This document shows, in pieces, positions 1 to 4,395 of a stretch of 8,049 nt of DNA; the first letter of the stretch is position 1, and every line of letters starts with the position of its first letter. Position numbers and translations under genes: made by a program. The notes under the pieces were generated by a model that saw only the letters and a program-made list of their open reading frames with translations, was not told where the DNA came from and did no database searches. This DNA is from Thermoleophilia bacterium UBA5186. Lineage in GTDB: Bacteria; Actinomycetota; Thermoleophilia; Gaiellales; Gaiellaceae. Location: assembly GCA_002413095.1 (NCBI GenBank), contig DHWI01000098.1, positions 6,218-14,266 on the forward strand. Direction: 5' to 3'.

Positions 1-35
1 ACCGATCCGCCAAGCGTGAGCGCCGCTTCGGCCCC

Positions 36-41
36 TAGACT
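36..41 (+). promoter_or_regulatory. Possible -10 element for a leaderless HMA mRNA
   Basis: TAGACT lies six bases before the GTG start at 48, where a -10 hexamer would place transcription initiation at or next to the start codon. No Shine-Dalgarno sequence precedes that GTG, and leaderless mRNAs are common in actinobacteria. I see no convincing -35 hexamer. The same bases (TAG at 36-38) could instead be the stop codon of an upstream gene entering from the left; an open frame ending in RSAKRERRFGP runs to it, but 11 codons are too few to judge. Bases 1-47 hold nothing else I can support. Confidence 0.22.
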
Positions 42-47
42 TCTGGT

Positions 48-266
48 GTGGCCACACAGACCGAGACGATCCAGGTGAGCGGGATCCGCTGCGAGCGCTG
101 CGTAATGCGGCTCGCGCACGCGCTCGAGGGGCACGAGGGCCTCGAAGGGGCCAACGCGAACCTGATGGGCCAGGTCACGCTCGCGTGGGACGACGAGCGC
201 ACGGACCGCGACGCCATCCTCGCCGCGATGACGAAGGCCGGCTTCCGAGAGACGGTCTCGGTCTAG
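48..266 (+). CDS. Heavy-metal-associated (HMA) domain protein, CopZ-like
   Basis: A 72-residue single-domain protein of the HMA ferredoxin-like fold, the family of small soluble copper chaperones and of the N-terminal domains of metal-exporting P-type ATPases. The metal-binding loop is visible as G-I-R-C-E-R-C, with the CxxC pair at Cys15 and Cys18. The Met usually found two residues before the first Cys is Ile here. The tail KAGF near residue 64 matches the usual end of the fold. The likely role is binding a soft metal (Cu(I) or a similar ion) in the cytoplasm and passing it to a transporter; metal and partner cannot be read from the sequence. The start is GTG, with no ribosome binding site, so it may be leaderless. 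Its TAG stop overlaps the stop of the convergent gene at 263. Confidence 0.85.
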   Translation: MATQTETIQVSGIRCERCVMRLAHALEGHEGLEGANANLMGQVTLAWDDERTDRDAILAAMTKAGFRETVSV

Positions 267-270
267 ACCG
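259..270. repeat. Perfect 12-bp palindrome over two convergent stop codons
   Basis: CGGTCTAGACCG is a perfect inverted repeat whose centre, CTAG, supplies both the TAG stop of the HMA gene (264-266) and the TAG stop of the minus-strand gene (263-265). As RNA on either strand it could fold into a short stem with a CUAG loop, extended by one U-G and one C-G pair (257-258 with 271-272). With the neighbouring hairpin at 276-294 it is a candidate bidirectional termination or mRNA-end structure. There is no U-tract, so the function is inferred. Confidence 0.45.
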
Positions 271-733
271 GGTTGTCGGGGGTTCGATCCCCGAGCAGCC
301 CCGGCGACGGCGGTCCGACCGGCTCGCCACCCTCAATGTTCTTGCTCGCGGCGATCCGCTCTTCCTCGGGCGCCGGCATCCCGGCCGCTTCGCGATCGGC
401 CTCGATCGAGCGCGCGGGATCGTCAGGCCGCATCGCGCCGTCGCCCTGCGTCTCGGGCGCGGGGTCACCTGCAGCCAGCCCGTAGTACCTCGCGACCTCG
501 GCCTCGTCGAGATCGCTGCCGTCGGCCTCCACCTTGGGCGCGTCCTCGAGGATCGCCTTCGAAACGGTCGTCCTGACAATCTGCTCGTCGTCGTTCGCGT
601 GGGCGAACGCGCGCGGCAACGGCCGGCGCGACTTCATCAGGTGCCCGTGCTCGACAATGAGGTTCTCGCCAACCTCGCCGACGACGTGCCCCACCTTGGC
701 GTCGTCGCTCGTGACGACCGTGTACCCCTTCAT
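263..733 (-). CDS. PRC-barrel-like conserved hypothetical protein
   Basis: A 156-residue soluble protein with no signal peptide or membrane segment. Residues 1 to about 68 (starting MKGYTVVTSDDAKVG, with VGHVVGEVGENLIVEHG and a later VRTTVSKAILEDAPKV) look like a PRC-barrel-type beta domain, in which a small barrel often mediates protein or RNA contacts. The remainder is acidic, Pro/Gly/Glu-rich and probably disordered, with a YYGL motif near residue 81. I recall similar proteins in Thermoleophilia-type actinobacteria, without known function. I chose the ATG at 733 over a GTG at 757 because GAGGGGAG (738-745) sits four bases upstream as a strong ribosome binding site. It is divergent from the sigma factor gene and its stop overlaps the HMA stop. 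Confidence 0.75.
   Translation of the reverse strand: MKGYTVVTSDDAKVGHVVGEVGENLIVEHGHLMKSRRPLPRAFAHANDDEQIVRTTVSKAILEDAPKVEADGSDLDEAEVARYYGLAAGDPAPETQGDGAMRPDDPARSIEADREAAGMPAPEEERIAASKNIEGGEPVGPPSPGLLGDRTPDNPV
276..294 (+). terminator. GC-rich hairpin just after the HMA gene
   Basis: TCGGGG and CCCCGA form a perfect six-base-pair stem around a seven-base loop (GTTCGAT), starting ten bases after the HMA stop codon. It lies inside the 3' coding end of the opposite-strand gene. It resembles the U-less GC hairpins common at gene ends in high-GC bacteria. No poly-U follows, so intrinsic termination is uncertain. The loop superficially resembles a tRNA T-loop, but no tRNA surrounds it. Confidence 0.3.
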
Positions 734-737
734 CTGT

Positions 738-745
738 CTCCCCTC
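738..745 (-). promoter_or_regulatory. Strong ribosome binding site fixing the start at 733
   Basis: On the minus strand GAGGGGAG is followed by ACAG and then the ATG at 733. It decides the start in favour of the ATG over the upstream in-frame GTG at 757, which has no comparable site. Confidence 0.7.
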
Positions 746-786
746 GTCGTAGGCCACCCTCGTACCCGTTCCGCGCGATAGCTAAC

Positions 787-813
787 GGGAATGCAGGCGC
801 TTTTCACTGCGTT
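787..813 (+). promoter_or_regulatory. SigR/SigH-type ECF promoter upstream of the sigma gene
   Basis: GGGAAT (787-792) and GTT (811-813) are separated by exactly 18 bases. This matches the GGAAT-N18-GTT promoter known for Streptomyces SigR and the similar M. tuberculosis SigH consensus. Transcription would start around 819-821, just before the AAGGAAGG ribosome binding site at 822-829. Since the gene downstream encodes a SigR-like factor, the site predicts positive autoregulation. I scanned by eye for other GGAAT boxes in the window and found none with a GTT at this spacing. The rest of the 734-839 gap, which must also hold the promoter of the divergent minus-strand gene, shows no convincing second promoter. 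Confidence 0.65.
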
Positions 814-839
814 CAAGCCTTAAGGAAGGCGCTGCTAGG

Positions 840-1445
840 GTGCTCGGGATGAGCGAGATCACCCCGGAAACCGACGCGAGGCGCCTTGCAACCGAGTCGC
901 GCGACCGTGTGCGATTCGAGGAGGAGGCGCTCGAATTGTCCGACCAGGTGTATCGCGTGGCCCGCCATCTCGCCGGCTCGCGAGAGGAGGCGGAGGATCT
1001 GATGCAGGAGGCCTACGCGCGGGCGTTCCGCAGCTGGCGCTCCTTCACGCCGGGCACCAATCTTCGCGCCTGGCTCCTGCGGATCCTCACGAACCTCAAC
1101 ATCGACCGCGGCCGCAAGAAGCAGCGGACGCCCGACACGCAGCCGCTCGAGGAAGGCGACTACTTCCTCTACAACAAGCTCGAGGAGTCGAACGGTCCCG
1201 CGCAAGACGAGGAGCGGGTGGTCGAACGGCTCTCGCAGGACGACGTGGTCTCGGCGCTCTCGGCGGTTCCACATGATTTCCGCGACGTCGTCGTCCTCGT
1301 CGACATCGGCGACTTCACCTACGCCGACGCCGCGCAGATCCTCGACATTCCGATCGGCACGGTCATGTCACGTTTGCATCGAGGACGGCGTATCCTGAAA
1401 CGCGAGCTCGCAGAAGAGGCAGTGGGAGCGACCGATGGCCGTTGA
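840..1445 (+). CDS. ECF RNA polymerase sigma factor, SigR/SigH-like
   Basis: A 201-residue extracytoplasmic-function sigma factor that directs RNA polymerase to stress promoters. Region 2 spans about residues 26-97, with AEDLMQEAY (51-59) and the core-binding/-10 segment TNLRAWLLRILTN (73-85). Region 4 spans about 132-190 and ends in PIGTVMSRLHRGRR (171-184), the -35-binding helix-turn-helix. This sequence is very close to that of SigR of Streptomyces and SigH of mycobacteria, thiol-oxidative and heat-stress factors. The paired zinc anti-sigma gene overlaps by 11 nt, and a matching promoter lies upstream. The start is GTG at 840, ten bases after AAGGAAGG; an ATG at 849 is an alternative that removes only three residues. 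The targets are inferred: thioredoxin, mycothiol and protease genes in relatives. Confidence 0.93.
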   Translation: MLGMSEITPETDARRLATESRDRVRFEEEALELSDQVYRVARHLAGSREEAEDLMQEAYARAFRSWRSFTPGTNLRAWLLRILTNLNIDRGRKKQRTPDTQPLEEGDYFLYNKLEESNGPAQDEERVVERLSQDDVVSALSAVPHDFRDVVVLVDIGDFTYADAAQILDIPIGTVMSRLHRGRRILKRELAEEAVGATDGR

Positions 1446-1668
1446 TCCGTGCGCGAAATGCGAAGAGGTGTTGCAGCCGTACCTCGACCGCGAGCTGTCT
1501 GACGCGGAGATGATGGAGGCCGAGGCTCACCTCGAGCTCTGCTCGTACTGCCGCAAGCGCTACCGCTTCGAGGTGAACCTGCGCCGCTACGTGCGGCAGG
1601 CCGCCGCCGAGGAGATGCCGCCGCAGCTCAAGGAGAAGCTGTCGGCCTTGCGGACCCCGCTGCTCTAA
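1435..1668 (+). CDS. Zinc-binding anti-sigma factor, RsrA/RshA-like
   Basis: A 77-residue cytoplasmic ZAS-family anti-sigma factor predicted to hold the upstream sigma factor inactive until thiols are oxidised. The signature HxxxCxxC is His32-Cys36-Cys39. An N-terminal CxxC (Cys6, Cys9) supplies the fourth ligand; Cys9 aligns best with RsrA Cys11. In RsrA, disulphide formation between Cys11 and Cys44 expels zinc and frees the sigma factor, and the equivalent pair here would be Cys9-Cys39. The additional Cys pair of RsrA (61/62) is absent. The ATG at 1435 has GGGAG six bases upstream and lies inside the sigma gene, so the two are translationally coupled. The TAA stop overlaps the stop of the convergent minus-strand gene. 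Confidence 0.92.
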   Translation: MAVDPCAKCEEVLQPYLDRELSDAEMMEAEAHLELCSYCRKRYRFEVNLRRYVRQAAAEEMPPQLKEKLSALRTPLL

Positions 1669-1689
1669 GCAGGGCCGCGGTGTGGTCCG
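1651..1689. terminator. Two-tier inverted repeat over convergent stop codons
   Basis: CTGCT (1660-1664) and AGCAG (1668-1672) pair around a CTA loop. That loop and the adjoining base hold the TAA stop of the anti-sigma gene and the TAG stop of the minus-strand HTH-LytR_C gene. An outer perfect pair, CGGACC (1651-1656) and GGTCCG (1684-1689), encloses it. No U-tract is present. It is a candidate bidirectional terminator or RNA-end stabiliser between the sigma pair and the seven-gene minus-strand operon. Confidence 0.35.
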
Positions 1690-2357
1690 ACGATCACGAC
1701 CACGTGGTGCGGGTCTGCGCCGCCCGGTAGCGGCTTCGTGACGACGCCGAGCTGCCGGGCGAGGCGAATCGCGACCGCGTCGCCACCCGGCTCGTAGTAC
1801 ACAGCGGTGCGCCGGTAGTCGAACTTGTCGGCGCGTCCGACGTGCTGGACGTGGTACGCGAGCGCGCCGACCCTGCTCGCCATCTGCCGCGTCCACGTGA
1901 TGTCGCCGCTTCCGTTGAGAACGTCGACGGAGATCTTCCACGTCGGCGGCAGCGGAACGGCGGGCGTCGAGCCTCCGCGGGGGACGTCACCGTTCTGGAG
2001 CCAGAACACGCCTGCAAGCGCGGCGAGAGCGGCCAGCAGCGCCGCAACTCCGATCAGCCGACCTCGCGGGCTTCCCCCGACGAGCGGCGTGACCGGAAGT
2101 CCCGCGAGGGAGCGCGCCTCGCGATGGTCGACGCCGAGGGCGCTCGCGTAGAGGAGCGCGGCCACGAGCGCGTCGTCGGTCGACGGGAATCGGTAGACGC
2201 GGCCGTCCTCGAGCCATTCGACCTGGTCGGGGCTCAGCCCGGCGCGCCGGGCGGCCTCCTCGACGGTCAGCTGCCGCTGGAGTCGCGCCCGGGCAAGCGG
2301 CGACTCATCGGGACTTCGATCCGGCTGTGGAGCGAGGGCCATGTGGGCTTTCGTCAT
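1665..2357 (-). CDS. Membrane protein: N-terminal HTH, one TM segment, C-terminal LytR_C domain
   Basis: A 230-residue protein with three parts. Residues about 22-85 resemble a RodZ/HTH_25-like DNA-binding fold (ARLQRQLTVEEAARRAGLS, then a helix ending in ALGVD). Residues about 99-121 form one hydrophobic membrane segment rich in Ala and Leu. Residues about 139-228 match the LytR_C domain found at the C-terminus of LytR-CpsA-Psr wall ligases (VDVLNGSG at 144-151, then TAVYYEPGG, and VVIVGPH at the end). The expected topology is HTH inside and LytR_C outside. There is no LCP catalytic domain, so it is not itself a ligase; a cell-wall or envelope role is inferred. The ATG at 2357 overlaps the upstream stop as ATGA and has no Shine-Dalgarno, so translation is probably coupled. 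A second ATG at 2342 is possible. Confidence 0.82.
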   Translation of the reverse strand: MTKAHMALAPQPDRSPDESPLARARLQRQLTVEEAARRAGLSPDQVEWLEDGRVYRFPSTDDALVAALLYASALGVDHREARSLAGLPVTPLVGGSPRGRLIGVAALLAALAALAGVFWLQNGDVPRGGSTPAVPLPPTWKISVDVLNGSGDITWTRQMASRVGALAYHVQHVGRADKFDYRRTAVYYEPGGDAVAIRLARQLGVVTKPLPGGADPHHVVVIVGPHRGPA

Positions 2358-2869
2358 TCTGCGGGAGGGGCGTCGAACCTGCCTCCGGCGATGTCGTCGG
2401 CAGAATCGACGTCGCCTGGAGGGCCCAGATCGTCGCAGGGGACGAGCTGCGGTTCGAGCGCCCGCGCGCCCTCGTCCGGCACGCTCGTCCAGGCCGCGCG
2501 TGCGAGGAGCACGGGATGGCCACGCACGCCACGGTAGCTCACGGCGAGCACCGGGGAGCCGCTCGTGCGCCACGCCTCCACGACGCGATCGATCGCGGCT
2601 GCGGCGAGATTCGGACCGTCCGCGAGTACGACCACTGCGGCCTCGATCTCCGGCGAGAGCGCGTCGAGGCCGGCGCGTAGCGATGCTCCCGGCCCGTCCT
2701 CCCAGTCGTCCGCGCGAACGGTGCGTGCGTCCGTCTCCACGTCGTGCGCGCCGAGCACGACGACCACGTCGTCGACACCGCTCGCGCGAACCCGCTCGAG
2801 GACGCGTGGCAGCAGCAGGCGCTGCTTGGGCGAGCCGAACCGCGTCGCCGCGCCGGCCGCCAGGACCAC
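2354..2869 (-). CDS. MobA/MocA-like nucleotidyltransferase
   Basis: A 171-residue protein of the NTP_transf_3 (MobA-like) family. These enzymes transfer a nucleotide from an NTP; MocA makes molybdopterin cytosine dinucleotide for hydroxylases such as the one encoded just upstream. Visible motifs are the nucleotide-binding VLAAG with Arg10 and Lys15 (residues 2-15), GASLRAGL (61-68), the metal-site LADGP (82-86), RGHPVLL (116-122) and GDVDSADD (152-159). The gene starts at GTG 2869, immediately before the nucleotide loop, with no room for a longer N-terminus because a stop lies 15 bases upstream. The segment between PKQ and RVLER is about six residues shorter than I expect for the family. Its place in a molybdoenzyme operon supports a cofactor role, but other substrates are possible. 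Confidence 0.8.
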   Translation of the reverse strand: MVLAAGAATRFGSPKQRLLLPRVLERVRASGVDDVVVVLGAHDVETDARTVRADDWEDGPGASLRAGLDALSPEIEAAVVVLADGPNLAAAAIDRVVEAWRTSGSPVLAVSYRGVRGHPVLLARAAWTSVPDEGARALEPQLVPCDDLGPPGDVDSADDIAGGRFDAPPAE

Positions 2870-2884
2870 GGCGCCTACGCTCGT

Positions 2885-3565
2885 CTAGGCCTCCGCGACG
2901 GACGTACGGAAGATGACGACGGGCCGGGTCGGCCGCTCCTGCGCATTCCCGAGCGCGCCGATTCGCATGACGACCGGCAATCCCGTCGTCACCGTCCCGA
3001 TGACCGCGTAATCGGGAGGAAGACCGGCATCGGCGGCCGTGACGACGAAGAACTGGCTGCCCGCCGTTCCGGGCGGCTCCGCACTCGTCTTCGCCATCGC
3101 CACGACGCCGCGCGTGTAGTGCGCCGTCGGTCGCGGCGGGTCGAGCGTCGAGAAACCGGGTCCGCCCGTGCCGGTGCCTGTCGGGTCGCCGCCCTGGATC
3201 ACGAAGCCGGGCACGATCCGGTGGAACGTCGTTCGATCGAAGAAGCCGGACTTCGCGAGCGACACGAACGCCGCGGTCGCGTGCGGCGACTGCTTCTGGT
3301 CGAGCGTGATCGTGAAGCTCCCGCAGCTCGTCTCGATCGTGACCGAGTACGTCTTCGCCGCCTCGAGCGCCGCCTTGGGCGCCTTCTGGCCGCCGTCCGC
3401 CTTCGGCTTCGGCGCCGCGATGGACTTGCAGCCCGCCGGGGCGGCCGTGGTCGTCGTCGCGGGCGGCGGGGCCGTCGTCGCAGTGTCGCCGCCCGCCGAC
3501 TGGGTCTTCCCGCCACAGCCGGCCAGCACGACGGTGACCGCGAGCAAGGTCGCGACCCGCCTCAC
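2885..3565 (-). CDS. Lipoprotein cyclophilin-type peptidyl-prolyl isomerase
   Basis: A 226-residue secreted, lipid-anchored PPIase. An Arg-rich start and hydrophobic stretch lead to a lipobox LAGC (residues 14-17), with Cys17 as the lipidated residue. A Thr/Ala/Pro-rich linker follows to about residue 70. The cyclophilin domain fills about 72-224, with the catalytic FHRIVPGFVIQGGD (114-127), GSQFFVV (169-175) and the closing YAVIGTV. It would speed proline isomerisation of proteins outside the membrane. Cys47 and Cys81 flank the linker and could form a disulphide. The start is GTG 3565, whose GTGA overlaps the stop of the FAD subunit gene, implying coupled translation. Open reading continues far upstream in this frame, but the lipobox position fixes the start. 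Actinobacterial cyclophilins of this layout are known; the molybdoenzyme neighbourhood is the odd part. Confidence 0.9.
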   Translation of the reverse strand: MRRVATLLAVTVVLAGCGGKTQSAGGDTATTAPPPATTTTAAPAGCKSIAAPKPKADGGQKAPKAALEAAKTYSVTIETSCGSFTITLDQKQSPHATAAFVSLAKSGFFDRTTFHRIVPGFVIQGGDPTGTGTGGPGFSTLDPPRPTAHYTRGVVAMAKTSAEPPGTAGSQFFVVTAADAGLPPDYAVIGTVTTGLPVVMRIGALGNAQERPTRPVVIFRTSVAEA

Positions 3566-4395
3566 AACGCCTCGAGCGCGCGGCGGACGAGCGCCCGCGC
3601 AATGTCGACCTTGTACGCGGTCCGCGGCAGCGGGGTCGCCTCGTCGAGCGCCTCCGGGGAGGCAAGCAGCCATGGGATCGGCGCGACGCCGGCGAGCGCG
3701 ATGCGAGTCGTGCCCGCCGTCCGCGCCGCCGCCACGCCGACGAGCGGAAACGCGTACCGCTGCCGCTCCATCGCCTTGAGATAGACACTCGAGTCGGGAG
3801 TGGGAACGTCCAGGTCCAGGATCAGCTCGCCCGGCTCGAGGGGCGCGACGTCTCGGTTGTCGTCGGTCGGCAGGCGATACAGGTCGGCCACCGGCAGCTC
3901 GCGGCTCGTCGTCCGCATCGACGCGCCCAGCGCGACGAGCGCCGCCGCGACGTCGGACGGATGCGCGGACGCACAGCGCTCGTTGCCGAAGATGGCGTGC
4001 TCGCGGTGCTCGCCGGCCTTCGCGTGGCAGACGTCGCCGCCGTGGAGGTAGCACGGGTACTTCAGCCGCCAGTACCAGCAGCGCGTCGACTGGAGAAGGT
4101 TGCCGCCGACGCTGCCCATGTTGCGCAGCTGCGGCGAGGCGGCGAGCCGGCAGGCCTCCCGCAGCGCTTCCGGGATCTGCGGTTCGACCTCGAGCTCGGC
4201 GAGCGTCGTGCCGGCGCCGATGCGCGAGCCGTCGATCCCGCGCGGGATCAGATCCCGGACGTCGACGAGGGTGTCCGCCTGCACGAGACCGTCGCGCACG
4301 AGCGGCACGAGCTCCGTCCCGCCCACGAGCGCGCGCGAGCCGTTGCCAAGCGCGGCCGTCGCCTCCTCGAGCGAGCTAGGACGAAGCAGTTCCAA
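3562..4395 (-). CDS. FAD-binding subunit of a molybdenum hydroxylase, with predicted extra [4Fe-4S] cluster
   Basis: A 277-residue medium subunit of the xanthine dehydrogenase family (CoxM/PaoB-like) that passes electrons from the iron-sulphur centres through FAD to an acceptor. The FAD-binding motifs are VGGTELVPLVRDG (24-36) and GSVGGNLLQ (94-102). The second is followed by four cysteines, Cys106, Cys115, Cys123 and Cys141, the last in NERCASAHPSD. This insertion is laid out as in E. coli PaoB (YagS), where it binds a [4Fe-4S] cluster; plain CoxM subunits lack it. The start is TTG at 4395, 20 nt inside the molybdopterin subunit gene; later in-frame starts would remove the FAD motif. The stop overlaps the cyclophilin start. 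The substrate is not determined. Confidence 0.9.
   Translation of the reverse strand: MELLRPSSLEEATAALGNGSRALVGGTELVPLVRDGLVQADTLVDVRDLIPRGIDGSRIGAGTTLAELEVEPQIPEALREACRLAASPQLRNMGSVGGNLLQSTRCWYWRLKYPCYLHGGDVCHAKAGEHREHAIFGNERCASAHPSDVAAALVALGASMRTTSRELPVADLYRLPTDDNRDVAPLEPGELILDLDVPTPDSSVYLKAMERQRYAFPLVGVAAARTAGTTRIALAGVAPIPWLLASPEALDEATPLPRTAYKVDIARALVRRALEAL

Noticed and set aside
1..38. The tail of an upstream gene ending RSAKRERRFGP at TAG 36-38
   Set aside because: Only about 11 codons are visible and other frames are equally open over this length, so it cannot be supported.
276..294. A tRNA T-arm (stem and GTTCGAT loop)
   Set aside because: A canonical TTCGATC loop leaves a G-G mismatch in the stem, and no matching acceptor stem, anticodon arm or D-arm precedes it; the bases are the 3' coding end of the minus-strand gene.
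817..830. Small hairpin GCCTT-AAGG-AAGGC before the sigma gene as a riboswitch or attenuator
   Set aside because: It has only five pairs and overlaps the ribosome binding site; at most it could slightly mask translation, and it does not resemble a known riboswitch.
813..1274. A 153-codon minus-strand open frame opposite the sigma factor
   Set aside because: It is the antisense of conserved sigma regions 2 and 4 and shows no motif of its own.
2744..3784. A 346-codon plus-strand open frame opposite the cyclophilin and its neighbours
   Set aside because: It crosses three minus-strand genes with clear motifs, and its product is Arg-rich low-complexity sequence.
2358..3788. A long upstream open frame that would make the HTH-LytR_C protein 707 residues
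   Set aside because: The extra part is Arg-rich shadow of three motif-bearing genes, and the ATGA overlap at 2354-2357 gives a natural start.
3566..4054. An N-terminal extension of the cyclophilin reading frame
   Set aside because: The lipobox signal peptide must be at the N-terminus, and GTG 3565 overlaps the previous stop in the usual GTGA fashion.
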